Source of the DNA: Desulfobulbaceae bacterium
GTDB lineage: Bacteria; Desulfobacterota; Desulfobulbia; Desulfobulbales; Desulfobulbaceae
Reading direction: 5' to 3'
Length of the DNA: 51,358 nt
Assembly (NCBI GenBank): GCA_012744275.1
Contig: JAAYIE010000003.1
Location: 64,795 to 116,152 of the forward strand
Shown: one piece after another, positions 9,057 through 17,562 of the stretch
Numbering within the stretch: position 1 is the first letter of the stretch
How the letters are laid out: every line of letters begins with the position of its first letter
Translations under genes and position numbers: made by a program
Notes under the pieces: generated by a model
Database searches by the model: none
Told to the model about the DNA's origin: nothing
The model's input: the letters and a program-made list of their open reading frames with translations, nothing else

Positions 9057-9437
9057 TTACTCTTTCTTTAAGAACTGGCGGATTTTACGGCGATTACGTT
9101 TGTCCGGCCGTCTGGCGGGCTGGGTTTCCAAGCTTCTGGCCAACTGGCGTTCAGCAGCCTGCTGCTCGCGCCTATCTACAGATTCGGTGCTCTCTTCATA
9201 CAACTGCCGGGCCACGCTCGCCGGGCCGCGCCGTTCAGACAGAGCGCATATGCGCACCGTATAGGTGTCATAACCGGCCCGGATGGTGAGTATATCGCCC
9301 ACTCGCAGCAAGCGTGCCGGTTTGATCCTTGTCCCCGAGAGTGTCACATGGCCTGCGCCAACTTCCTTGGCGGCCAGGGATCGTGTTTTAAAAAACCGGG
9401 CCGCCCACAGCCATTTATCCACCCGAACGCTATCCAT
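9057..9437 (-). CDS. hslR: S4-domain RNA-binding heat-shock protein Hsp15
   Basis: 126 residues. The N-terminal half is an S4 RNA-binding domain beginning VRVDKWLWAARFFKTRSLA, with GHVTLSGTRIKPARLLRVGD, as in Hsp15 (HslR, 133 residues in E. coli). The C-terminal tail is strongly basic (RRPDKRNRRKIRQFLKKE), also typical. HslR binds stalled 50S subunits carrying nascent chains and helps recycling. It is the first gene of the minus-strand nucleotide cluster, 15 bases upstream of the IMP cyclohydrolase, and is divergent from folE2 across a 180-base spacer. Confidence 0.9.
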   Translation of the reverse strand: MDSVRVDKWLWAARFFKTRSLAAKEVGAGHVTLSGTRIKPARLLRVGDILTIRAGYDTYTVRICALSERRGPASVARQLYEESTESVDRREQQAAERQLARSLETQPARRPDKRNRRKIRQFLKKE

Positions 9438-9617
9438 CCTCGCAATGTACCTTGATTATAATTGTAAACAAAGCAAAAATAGGATGATCCAATCAATTCT
9501 ACGGACAGGATCGGCGTGTCGCTCCTGCAAGCTCAATAGCACCCCAGGAAGGACTTGCCGATACGCAAAAAATAGGCTATGCCCTGCTGAAGATCCTCCT
9601 CTTTACTAGGAAATACA

Positions 9618-10349
9618 GTGTTCAGCATAGGCATTTGCGATTTTACCTGTCCGGTACGTATACCGAAAAAAAACGGTGGCATGCAGCAAACCGTGGCTGC
9701 CATCAGCCTTAGAGCAAAAAGCCCGTCGATTCAAATAGATTCATCGATCAGCAGGGTAAGTGCAATACTCTTCGCCCACTTATCCGATATGCACGACGGC
9801 GTTTTCCCGGGCCTCTTGCAGGCGGTTCAAAGCGAAGTTGCGTCCAGTGAAGTTTGCCTGGAGATGCGTTTTCCCTACTTTATCGAAAAAACAGCGCCGA
9901 TAAGTGGTACCACCAGCCTGATGGAGTACCAGTGCGCCTTCTCCAGTTCCTCGGAAAATACCGGTGAACCTGAACTGACCGTGGTTGTCCCGGTTACTAC
10001 CCTCTGCCCCTGCTCCAAGGAGATCAGCGAGGCCGGTGCCCATAACCAGCGTGCCGCCATCACCCTGAGCGTACGATCCAAGGCGATGATCTGGCTGGAA
10101 GATCTTATTGAGATGGCCGAAAAATGCGGCTCCAGTGAACTCTATGCCCTGCTGAAGCGGCCCGATGAAAAATATCTGACCGAATGGGCCTATAGCCACC
10201 CAATGTTCGTGGAGGATGTGGCCCGCAAGGCAGCGCAACTAGCTGCCGCCCATCCGGATATCACCTGGTTTTCCGTGGGGGTGGAGAGCTTTGAGTCCAT
10301 CCATGCGCACAGCGCCTTTGCCCTGGTGGACAGCGAAACCATGGAGTGA
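9618..10349 (+). CDS. folE2: GTP cyclohydrolase FolE2 (type IB)
   Basis: 243 residues. FolE2 opens GTP to 7,8-dihydroneopterin triphosphate for folate or queuosine synthesis, using a more permissive metal site than FolE. Family hallmarks are VTTLCPCSKEISEAGAHNQR (metal and catalytic Cys) and ESFESIHAHSAFA near the C-terminus. The chosen start is GTG 9618, preceded by AGGA at 7 bases. This leaves out about 15-20 residues usually present before the conserved VGI-type segment (here SIGICDFTCPV). An ATG at 9579 would restore the expected length but is followed in frame by TGA at 9588. The start is therefore uncertain while the identity is not. Confidence 0.88.
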   Translation: MFSIGICDFTCPVRIPKKNGGMQQTVAAISLRAKSPSIQIDSSISRVSAILFAHLSDMHDGVFPGLLQAVQSEVASSEVCLEMRFPYFIEKTAPISGTTSLMEYQCAFSSSSENTGEPELTVVVPVTTLCPCSKEISEAGAHNQRAAITLSVRSKAMIWLEDLIEMAEKCGSSELYALLKRPDEKYLTEWAYSHPMFVEDVARKAAQLAAAHPDITWFSVGVESFESIHAHSAFALVDSETME

Positions 10350-10433
10350 TTTCAGCTACCGCGTCAAAACGTGCTATACTGCTGGTCGGCTGCCGGATAA
10401 ACTCTGGAAACAAGAAAACTACACAGGCTTCTT

Positions 10434-11912
10434 TTATCTTCGCTCTAGCCCGCCCAAACAGACGCTTTTTAGCTCCAAAAACTCATCAATACCGTGGCGT
10501 GAACCCTCACGGCCGAAACCCGACTCTTTAACCCCACCAAAGGGGGCCGCCTCGGACGACATCCTGCCGGTGTTGATGCCCACCATGCCGAAGTGCAGCG
10601 ATTCTGCCACTTTGATTATGCGGTTGATGTCACGACTGTAAAAATAGGCGGCCAAGCCATAGGGCGTATCGTTGGCCATGGCGATGGCTTCGTTTTCATC
10701 CCTGAAGGCCTGTACCGGCAAAACTGGGCCAAAGCTTTCCTCTTGCATAATCCGCATGGTGGCAGTTGCCTGCATGAGAATTGTAGGTGTGAAAAAATGG
10801 CCGCTACCCCCAAGGCGCCTGCCGCCGCAGGCAAGCTCCGCACCCAGGGCTAGTGCATCGTCGATGTGTCCTTCCACCTTGCATACCGCAGCCTCGTTGA
10901 TGAGCGGGCCCAAATCCGTACCTGCAACAAAGCCGCTGCCTATCCGAAGCTGCTGCACCGTCTGCAGCAGCCGGACGCTAAATGCATCCAGCACCGTCTC
11001 CTGCACCAGGAGACGGTTGGCGGCAACACAAGTTTGGCCACTATTGCGGAACTTGCAAGCCAGGAGGCCCTGCACCGCCGCATCGAGGTCGGCATCGGCA
11101 AATACAATAAAAGGTGCGTGTCCACCCAATTCCAGCGACAGCCGCTTGACCATGGCAGCACTGGCCTGCATGAGTTTTTTACCCACCTCGGTTGAACCCG
11201 TAAAACTCAGGCCGCGCACCAGCGGATGCCTGGTCAGCACCGGGCCAATCTCTGCAGATGGCCCGCAGAGTACTTGCAACACTCCCGGGGGAAAGCCCGC
11301 ATCTTTGGCAAGGCATGCCAGGGCCAGGGCAGAAAGCGGTGTGTGACTGGCTGGTTTGACCAGCACAGTACATCCGGCGGCCAGGGCCGGAGCCACCTTA
11401 CGCAGCACGGTTGAACAGGGAAAATTCCACGGTGTTATTGCCGCACACACCCCCAGCGCTTCCTTCAGGGTAAAAAAACGCCTGTCTCCTTCCTCCTGTG
11501 GCTGCACCTCGCCATACAACCGCTTTGCCTCCTCGGCATACCAGCGCACATAGCGGGCACCATGCGCTACCTCGCCCCTGGCTTCAGAAAGGGGCTTGCC
11601 CTGCTCAGCCGTCATGATGACGGCAAGGTCTTCCTGGTTAGCCGCAACCAAATCGGCATAACGGTGCAGAAGGGCAGCACGGTCACCGGCCCCACTTCTC
11701 TTCCAGATTCGCCAGGAACGATGCGCCTCCTCAACCATGGCAGCAGCCTCTTCGGCTGCCAGCCTGGGCACTGTACACAACTCAGCACCTGTGGCGGGAT
11801 CATACACCGGCATCCGTTCCTCATCTTGCTTTTGCACCCCAAGAGTGGCACGCAAAAGCTCTGGCCGCTTCAGCCGCAGCAACAAATTATCGTGGTGAAC
11901 AGCACTCATCAT
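10434..11912 (-). CDS. gabD: NAD(P)-dependent succinate-semialdehyde dehydrogenase
   Basis: 492 residues, full-length aldehyde dehydrogenase. Residues near 150 give ITPWNFPCS and VLVKPASHTP (cofactor binding), SFTGSTEVGKKL is the nucleotide loop, LSLELGGHAPF holds the general-base Glu, and FRNSGQTCVAANR the nucleophilic Cys. The long stretch EQGKPLSEARGEVAHGARYV and the ending FGGVKESGFGREGSRHGIDE are characteristic of the GabD branch. It oxidises succinate semialdehyde to succinate. Start is one of two adjacent ATGs (11912/11909). It is 23 bases downstream of the AEC carrier gene and probably co-transcribed with it. Confidence 0.87.
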   Translation of the reverse strand: MMSAVHHDNLLLRLKRPELLRATLGVQKQDEERMPVYDPATGAELCTVPRLAAEEAAAMVEEAHRSWRIWKRSGAGDRAALLHRYADLVAANQEDLAVIMTAEQGKPLSEARGEVAHGARYVRWYAEEAKRLYGEVQPQEEGDRRFFTLKEALGVCAAITPWNFPCSTVLRKVAPALAAGCTVLVKPASHTPLSALALACLAKDAGFPPGVLQVLCGPSAEIGPVLTRHPLVRGLSFTGSTEVGKKLMQASAAMVKRLSLELGGHAPFIVFADADLDAAVQGLLACKFRNSGQTCVAANRLLVQETVLDAFSVRLLQTVQQLRIGSGFVAGTDLGPLINEAAVCKVEGHIDDALALGAELACGGRRLGGSGHFFTPTILMQATATMRIMQEESFGPVLPVQAFRDENEAIAMANDTPYGLAAYFYSRDINRIIKVAESLHFGMVGINTGRMSSEAAPFGGVKESGFGREGSRHGIDEFLELKSVCLGGLERR

Positions 11913-11935
11913 TCTTCAAGACGCAACGAAGAGCA

Positions 11936-12898
11936 TCAGGGCAACACGGCAGACGGCAGCAGCAGGTTTTGCACCAGCCAGATCGCCACAGAGATCGTAA
12001 TAAAAGATGCCAGGGTTGCCGCTACCACGGCAGCCGAGCAAAAGACTTCCATACTGTATTTTACACAGAAAAGCGGATAAATACTGAACATGGGCATACT
12101 GGAGTACAGGATGGCGGCAGCCTGCATCTGCACATCCATGCCGGGAATGCTCAGGGCAATCAAGCCCACCAAAAGAGGGTGCAGCAGCAATTTGGCACTT
12201 AACAGCTGGCTCACATCGCTCACCATGCCTCCCAGCTTGCTCCCGGCAAGATTGCCGCCAATGGAGAAAAGCGCCACCGGTGCAGCCGCGAGCGCCAGCA
12301 TATCGACAGGTTTCTCCAGCACCTTTGGCAGAGGAACCTGCAATGTGGCAAGAGATAAGCCCAAAAAAATGGACAAAATGATGGGATTTTTCGCCAAGGA
12401 ACTGGCAACATCCCTTAGCCGTGTCAGTGCACTGCGCTGCCGCTGGCCCCCGGCCATATCAGCCAGAACAAGAGCGAGCGGTAGGATGAGAATATTTTCC
12501 ACTACCATGTTAAGCGCCAACGCCACTGATGCCACTGGCCCAACCACCTGCACGACAATGGGCATACCCATATAAGCGCTGTTTGACAAGGAACTTCCCA
12601 TGGCTGTCACCGCGCTCTCCTGAAAACTGCAGCCGCGCACATAAAAAAACCAAAGCAAGGTGAGCGAGAAGGCCAAGAGAGCGCCACCTGCGCAGGCAAG
12701 CAGGTAATCACCCCGGAGAATTTCCGCGGGTGTTCGCCGCGACAGCGCAGAAACAATCAGGGCAGGCAGGGCTATATTGATAACAAAACTGCCAAGAATG
12801 CGCATATCGCCCCGCTGGAATAAACCCATGCGTACACAGACAAATCCCAGGCCAATTAGGGCGAAGATCGGGCCGGTTATGGCGAGAATGGTCAACAT
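11936..12898 (-). CDS. AEC (auxin efflux carrier) family permease
   Basis: 320 residues with about ten transmembrane helices in two repeated halves. It starts LTILAITGPIFALIGLGFVCVRMG, and the typical first-half motif VINIALPALIVSALS and second-half FSIGGNL support the AEC family (malonate/malate or other organic acid carriers in bacteria). Substrate cannot be told from the sequence. The gene ends 23 bases before gabD, which suggests transport of a dicarboxylate or related acid; that is inference from neighbourhood only. Confidence 0.85.
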   Translation of the reverse strand: MLTILAITGPIFALIGLGFVCVRMGLFQRGDMRILGSFVINIALPALIVSALSRRTPAEILRGDYLLACAGGALLAFSLTLLWFFYVRGCSFQESAVTAMGSSLSNSAYMGMPIVVQVVGPVASVALALNMVVENILILPLALVLADMAGGQRQRSALTRLRDVASSLAKNPIILSIFLGLSLATLQVPLPKVLEKPVDMLALAAAPVALFSIGGNLAGSKLGGMVSDVSQLLSAKLLLHPLLVGLIALSIPGMDVQMQAAAILYSSMPMFSIYPLFCVKYSMEVFCSAAVVAATLASFITISVAIWLVQNLLLPSAVLP

Positions 12899-12946
12899 GC
12901 CATTAGCACTTTAACGCTGGAAGAATCGCTGGATAAGCAAATACAC

Positions 12947-13627
12947 TCAACCCAGAGTCTGAAGCTGAAAAAATCGCAAAAGAGTATCCATGCCCCTAGG
13001 TCGAAAAGTACCTGCTTCCCGCACCTGTACTGTGCTGTGATCCAACTGCCGTCGCACAGAATCTGTGCAGTAGACCCCGCCTTGGCCGCAGCTTGAGGCC
13101 AGTCTCTGGGCAACATTGACGGTGCTGCCAATGGCTGTATAATCAAGGCGCGAGCGCCGACCAATGGTCCCTAAAAAGATTTCTCCATGACTGATACCCA
13201 CCCCCAGACCTACTTGGGCAACTGGACCCGTTTTGGAACCTGGTGCGACAATTGCCGGCCAGGTATCGCGCAGCTGCTGAAATTGCACTTGCAGATGCAG
13301 AGCGGCTGCAACCGGCGCCATAGCACCATGGGTTGACGAGACGGCAAACAGAGCCAGGGCGCCGTCTCCAACAAATTTATTGACTTGACCGCCCTGCCCT
13401 TCGATGGCAGTCACGAAAAGCTGAAAAAAATCGCCCAGGAAGTGGCGCAACTCGTGCAGTGATATCTGCTCTGCCAGCAGGGAAAAGTGGCGCACATCTG
13501 CAAAGAGCACAAAGTACGGCTTGATTTCCCCAATGGTTTCAGGATGCGACCGGCCGGTGGTAACAGCTTGAGCTGCTTCCCAACCAAGATAGCACTGTAA
13601 CAGCTTCTGTTCGGCTTGATCGCCCAT
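12947..13627 (-). CDS. Class III adenylate cyclase-domain protein
   Basis: About 226 residues from ATG 13627 (GAGAGG about 9 bases upstream); the frame stays open to a TTG at 13768, which would give 273 residues. The catalytic domain is complete: metal-binding Asp in VLFADVRHFSLLAEQ, substrate Lys and second Asp in VNKFVGDGALALF, and the block LDYTAIGSTVNVAQRL, with the adenine-selecting Asp plus transition-state Asn and Arg. It should therefore make cAMP. No membrane or known sensor domain is present, only a short N-terminal helical region. It is divergent from rarA; the long form would come within 41 bases of the rarA start. Confidence 0.85.
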   Translation of the reverse strand: MGDQAEQKLLQCYLGWEAAQAVTTGRSHPETIGEIKPYFVLFADVRHFSLLAEQISLHELRHFLGDFFQLFVTAIEGQGGQVNKFVGDGALALFAVSSTHGAMAPVAAALHLQVQFQQLRDTWPAIVAPGSKTGPVAQVGLGVGISHGEIFLGTIGRRSRLDYTAIGSTVNVAQRLASSCGQGGVYCTDSVRRQLDHSTVQVREAGTFRPRGMDTLLRFFQLQTLG

Positions 13628-13808
13628 TCCTGCGACCCTCTCCACCGCAACCTGCTCCCCTGTCCGGCACCGAATCAGCACATTTAATAGCAGCAGATTG
13701 CGCAAAAAAATACTAGAGTACCACTTGGACCATGTGGCCGCAAGCAATCCGGGCCAATCCAAAAGCAATGCAGAAACCGCCTTTACCTACCTGTTTGTAT
13801 TTCCTCCA

Positions 13809-15164
13809 ATGCAACAACCAAGCCCACACATCCCCCTGGCCGAACGCATGCGTCCCGCTGAGCTGGACGAATTCGTTGGCCAGGAGCACCTGGTTGGCGA
13901 GGGACGCTTCCTGCGCCAGATTCTGGGCGGCGGCAAATTGCCATCGCTTCTCTTCTGGGGGCCGCCTGGCTCGGGTAAGACTTCGCTGGCCACGCTGCTT
14001 GCCCGCGCGACCGCCTCCCATTTTGTTTTCTTTTCCGCTGTGCTTTCCGGGGTCAAAGAGATCAGGCAGATTGTGGAGCAGGCCCAAAGCCTGCGGGATA
14101 CCGAACAGCGTGCCACCATACTGTTTGTTGACGAAATCCATCGCTTCAATAAAGGGCAACAGGATGCCTTTCTTCCCCATGTTGAAAGCGGGCTGCTCAC
14201 CCTGATTGGCGCGACCACGGAGAATCCTTCCTTTGCCATTAATCCGCCGCTCTTATCCCGGTGCCAGGTGCTGGTTTTGCACCCCCTGGAGCCTGGGCAT
14301 ATCAAGACTGTCCTGTACAGAGCTGTAAACGATACCAGAGGGTTGGGGAACTTGCATTTGCATATCCATGAAGATGCCCTCGCCTATCTGGCCGAGGCAG
14401 CAGATGGCGACTGCCGCCGGGCGCTCAACTTTGTGGAAAGCGCGGCATCACTCGCTGTAGATTCCGGCAAGCAAAGGCATGACACCGTTGCAGCTGCAAT
14501 CGACCTGACCTGTGCCCGGGAGGCAGTGCAGGAACGTACCCTGCGCTATGATGCGGACGGCGAAGAACATTACAACCTGATTTCCGCCCTGCACAAGAGT
14601 CTGCGCGACAGCGACCCGGACGGAGCCGTATACTGGCTCGGCCGCATGCTTATCGCCGGGGAAGATCCACTCTATATCGCCCGTCGCATGATCCGTTTCG
14701 CTTCCGAGGATATTGGCAATGCCGACCCGCAGGCCCTGCAGATCACCCTGAACTGCCGCGAGGCCTACCATCTGCTCGGCTCACCTGAAGGCGAACTCGC
14801 CCTGTATCAGGCAGCGGTGTATCTGGCCACAGCCCCCAAAAGTAACGCGGTCTATGCACTCACCTACAAGGTGCGGGATGATATCCGGCGCACCGGCAGC
14901 CTGCCGGTACCGCTGCATCTGCGCAACGCTCCCACCAAACTGATGAAGGAGCTGGGCTACGGCAAGGGATACCAGTACGCACACGACGAGCACGATGCCC
15001 TGGTCAGCCAGCAGCATCTGCCCGAACAGCTGGCCGGCACAATCTACTACGAACCCAGCAACCGGGGTTATGAAGCCCTGGTGCGGGAACGCCTCTACAA
15101 ATGGCGGCAAATCCTTAAACAAAGAGCAGCACAACATGACAACAAGAAAAACAGCGCGCCATAA
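13809..15164 (+). CDS. rarA: Replication-associated recombination protein A (RarA/MgsA AAA+ ATPase)
   Basis: 451 residues from ATG 13809, matching the family length (E. coli 447). The N-terminus LAERMRPAELDEFVGQEHLV, Walker A FWGPPGSGKTSLA, Walker B ILFVDEIHRFNKGQQDAF and sensor GATTENPSF identify RarA, relatives of clamp loaders and WRNIP1 that act at stalled forks. The C-terminal tetramerisation region (ASEDIGNADPQAL, later PKSNAVY and LRNAPTKLMKELGYGKGY) is intact. A longer reading from 13698 adds 37 residues without family similarity. The 3' end overlaps the start of the next gene by 29 bases. Confidence 0.94.
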   Translation: MQQPSPHIPLAERMRPAELDEFVGQEHLVGEGRFLRQILGGGKLPSLLFWGPPGSGKTSLATLLARATASHFVFFSAVLSGVKEIRQIVEQAQSLRDTEQRATILFVDEIHRFNKGQQDAFLPHVESGLLTLIGATTENPSFAINPPLLSRCQVLVLHPLEPGHIKTVLYRAVNDTRGLGNLHLHIHEDALAYLAEAADGDCRRALNFVESAASLAVDSGKQRHDTVAAAIDLTCAREAVQERTLRYDADGEEHYNLISALHKSLRDSDPDGAVYWLGRMLIAGEDPLYIARRMIRFASEDIGNADPQALQITLNCREAYHLLGSPEGELALYQAAVYLATAPKSNAVYALTYKVRDDIRRTGSLPVPLHLRNAPTKLMKELGYGKGYQYAHDEHDALVSQQHLPEQLAGTIYYEPSNRGYEALVRERLYKWRQILKQRAAQHDNKKNSAP

Positions 15165-16146
15165 GGGCAGCCTATCCATTGTTTTCGCCCTGTTTTGCAT
15201 CCTGGGCCTTGCCCTGCTGCCGCAAAGAGCCAGCGCCCAAATGCTTCGGCTTGTCTACAACAATGACAACCTGGGGGAACTTTCACCCTGTGGCTGAGAA
15301 TTGAGTAAATTGGGCGGTCTGTCCAAAAAAGCAGCTTTGTTCAATACACTGAGCAGCACTAGCGATACCCCCGCTCTGCTGCTCGATGCGGGTAATCAAC
15401 TCTTCAAGCAACCTGCTCTTCCGACTGCACCGGCTGAGGCGGGAGCTGCGCGGGTCAGGGCCCGGGGTATCGTTCTCGCTAATCAGACAATGGGCTTACA
15501 GTTTGCAGCCATTGGTACGCATGATCTGGCTGCAGGTCCAAATTTTCTTAAGGAGATCGCCGGAAACGGCTTTACCTGGCTGTCGCTCAATCTGAGCAAT
15601 CGGTATAACGACGGGCTCCTTTTTCCCGGATACATCCTCAGGCAAGCCGGGCAATTGACCGTAGCGGTACTGGCCCTCACCAACCATGACAGCGCAACTC
15701 CCGCAGATGGCAGCAGCTACCATATCCGACCCTGGCGGGAGGTGCTCCCCGCAGCCTTGGCGCAGTTGCGCCAACGGGCGCACCTCATCATCCTGCTTTC
15801 CAACTATCCGCTTGGTGAAAACCGGGAAATTGCCCGCACCTTCCCACAGATTGGCCTGATTTTTCAATCTGGCCATGCCATGGGCAATCTGCCGCCGATA
15901 GCGGTGGGCAACACCCTGATCAGCCAGACTGAGACCAGAGGAAGATATATGGGCCTGCTGGAAATTGACTGGCAAGGACGGGGATCATGGCGACAACCCG
16001 GCAAGAGTGCTCTGTCGGCATATGATCGCGCTGGCTCATCCTTCCGCCAACGCTTCATTCCCCTAAGTGCAACCATGGAAAATGACCCGGCAATTGATGC
16101 GCTGGTTAGGCAGACAGAAAAACAGGCACAGGCCCTGACCAGATAA
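15136..16146 (+). CDS. Exported UshA-like selenoprotein with in-frame TGA (Sec54)
   Basis: Read through TGA at 15295-15297, the frame gives 336 residues. Residues 1-34 are a signal peptide (basic start, hydrophobic core, ASA cleavage site). The mature start LVYNNDNLGELSPCG-U-ELSKLGGLSKKA matches relatives that read P-C-G-C at this point, so the TGA stands where Cys is expected. A hairpin suited to a bacterial SECIS lies 12-29 bases after the TGA. The rest follows the 5'-nucleotidase/UshA N-domain: LLLDAGNQLF, LQFAAIGTHDLAAG, LLSNYPLGENREIA, IFQSGHAMGN. Several metal ligands of the active family are changed (D-x-H to D-x-L, GD to GN, GNHE to GTHD, GHxH to GHxM), so a phosphatase activity is doubtful and a redox role of Cys-Gly-Sec is possible. 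Translation as two pieces is unlikely since the downstream piece would lack a signal peptide. Confidence 0.82.
15310..15326 (+). promoter_or_regulatory. Putative bacterial SECIS hairpin
   Basis: Six-base-pair stem TTGGGC/GTCCAA (one G-U pair) closing a five-base loop GGTCT. The loop begins with G at 15316, 18 bases after the end of the TGA codon. Known bacterial SECIS elements need a small stem-loop with a G among the first two loop bases, roughly 16-37 bases after the UGA; all these conditions are met. It lies inside the coding sequence, as bacterial SECIS elements do, and would bind SelB with Sec-tRNA. Confidence 0.75.
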
Positions 16147-16165
16147 GTGCTCCTTCGAACCCCAA

Positions 16166-16179
16166 ACAAGGCGCCTTGT
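16166..16179. repeat. 14-base perfect palindrome after the selenoprotein gene
   Basis: ACAAGGCGCCTTGT, 20 bases after the stop of the selenoprotein gene. No T-tract follows on either strand, so a simple terminator is not convincing. The remaining spacer up to the terminator at 16380 (about 200 bases) contains a short reading frame at 16258 on the plus strand that runs through the terminator and is not credible; I see no other gene. Confidence 0.4.
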
Positions 16180-16379
16180 GGATTGTGACCATCTTGCTCT
16201 GATATCGGCGCTCTTCCAGTTGGCAGAGTAAAGAAGTATCAAGAAGGCGAGGCAAGTATGAAAGGCGTACGTTATGCGTTATGGTGCGCCTGCAGGGGTA
16301 TGCAGGTATCAGGCCCGCATGAGCAGTTGATGTGGCATTGGAACTGGCCTAATCAGAAGCATATATTGCACGATGTAAC

Positions 16380-16411
16380 AAAAAAGGCCTTCCCTTGGGA
16401 AGGCCTTTTTT
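16380..16411. terminator. Symmetric rho-independent terminator
   Basis: Perfect 15-base inverted repeat with a two-base centre (A6-GGCCTTCCC / GGGAAGGCC-T6). It has T-runs on both strands, so it can stop transcripts coming from the plus-strand rarA-selenoprotein pair and from the minus-strand pyrophosphatase gene, whose stop is 25 bases away. Confidence 0.93.
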
Positions 16412-16435
16412 ACCACCTGAATTCCTGCAACTGTA

Positions 16436-17356
16436 TCAGCAGCCGAACGCCTTCTGCAGATTAGGAATGGTTTGTTTCTTACGGCTCATCATGCCATCAA
16501 TCCACATGGAATTTCCAGCAAGCTTATTGCTAAAAGCGCCTTCAATGAGTGCGTTGTCATCAGAAATAACCATGAGATCGGTGCCTTCCTTGACCACATC
16601 GGTAAGCATGAGCAGAACTGTGTGGCGCTCACCGCCCTTCTGGGTCTTCATGGCCTCGTACAGCGCATCGCGCATCTCTGCCACCTGATCCAAAGTAGCG
16701 AGTTCGAGCTGCCCCACGCCCACCTTCTTGCCGTTCATATCGAAATCTTTATAGTCGCGGTGGAGCAGATCCATGGCTGGAACACCGGCAACCGCGCTTT
16801 TGGCCTTGAGCATCTCCATGAACAACTCGTCGGTATCCTGAACGCCGGCGATCTCCTTGAGTTCCTTCACAGCCTTTTTATCGGCATCCGTACAGGTGGG
16901 CGACTTGAAATTGACCGTGTCGCTCAAGATGGCGGCCAACATAATTCCAGCCACCTTGGGATCGATCTTCACGCCTTCCAGATCATAGAGAATCTTGAGT
17001 ACGGTGCAGGAACAGCCCACCGGCATGTTGAAAAAGAAAATGGGCTGATTGGTGGTCACATCGCCAATTTTGTGATGATCGACCACGGCTACCAGTTCAC
17101 CGCTTGCCAGATTATCCGGGGCCTGGGCAAGATCACTGTGATCCACCAGCGCCACTTTCTTGCCACTGGCGTCGGTCATGATTTCGGGTGCAGAAAAACC
17201 GAAGCGATTGAGCACCATTTCCGTTTCCGGATTCAGCTTTCCTTGCATAACGGGAACATAGTCTTCCCCCTTTGCCTTATTAAAAGCGGCAAAGGCAATG
17301 GCGGCGGCAACGGAATCTGTATCCGGACTCTTGTGGCCAAACACGTAAACAGACAT
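16436..17356 (-). CDS. ppaC: Manganese-dependent inorganic pyrophosphatase
   Basis: 306 residues, DHH family II pyrophosphatase. Metal and catalytic residues are visible: GHKSPDTDSV at the N-terminus (His, two Asp), VALVDHSD, VVDHHKIG (the DHH motif) and the C-terminal SRKKQTIPNL with the phosphate-binding Ser-Arg-Lys-Lys. It hydrolyses PPi to phosphate in the cytoplasm, drawing forward activation reactions such as sulfate or amino-acid activation. Strong AGGAGGA ribosome-binding site 6 bases before the ATG, own sigma-70 promoter, and a strong terminator downstream: a single-gene unit. Confidence 0.95.
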   Translation of the reverse strand: MSVYVFGHKSPDTDSVAAAIAFAAFNKAKGEDYVPVMQGKLNPETEMVLNRFGFSAPEIMTDASGKKVALVDHSDLAQAPDNLASGELVAVVDHHKIGDVTTNQPIFFFNMPVGCSCTVLKILYDLEGVKIDPKVAGIMLAAILSDTVNFKSPTCTDADKKAVKELKEIAGVQDTDELFMEMLKAKSAVAGVPAMDLLHRDYKDFDMNGKKVGVGQLELATLDQVAEMRDALYEAMKTQKGGERHTVLLMLTDVVKEGTDLMVISDDNALIEGAFSNKLAGNSMWIDGMMSRKKQTIPNLQKAFGC

Positions 17357-17446
17357 ACGGCATCCTCCTGAATAGTTGAATCAACAAGACCTGCGCTTCA
17401 TACGTTGGGCTCAAAAAGCCCGCTAACAAAACAATTAAATTTATTC

Positions 17447-17475
17447 AGAATATAATGTCGACTGATATGCGTCAA
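17447..17475 (-). promoter_or_regulatory. Sigma-70 type promoter of the pyrophosphatase gene
   Basis: On the minus strand TTGACG (17475-17470), 17-base spacer, TATTCT (17452-17447). It lies 90 bases upstream of the pyrophosphatase ATG and downstream of the BI-1 gene stop. Spacing and hexamers fit well; no operator was recognised. Confidence 0.6.
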
Positions 17476-17562
17476 GCAGAAAAGGTTGCCACGCCTATCA
17501 AACACAGCACCAGCCTCCAGACAGCGCCCGCACTGGCACTGCCCGAAAAAACTTATCGATAC

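Noticed and set aside
9579-9617. TGA at 9588 in frame with folE2 considered as a second selenocysteine codon
   Set aside because: No SECIS-like hairpin with a loop G at a suitable distance, FolE2 has no Cys expected there, and GTG 9618 has a good ribosome-binding site.
9520-9617. Possible preQ1 or other riboswitch before folE2 (an A-rich tail after a GC-rich part)
   Set aside because: The stem and pseudoknot pairing of known preQ1 classes could not be drawn.
16258-16464. 68-codon plus-strand frame after the selenoprotein gene
   Set aside because: It runs through a perfect terminator hairpin and has no family features.
16472-17371. 299-codon open frame on the plus strand
   Set aside because: Exact antisense of the Mn-pyrophosphatase gene, which has all catalytic motifs and its own signals.
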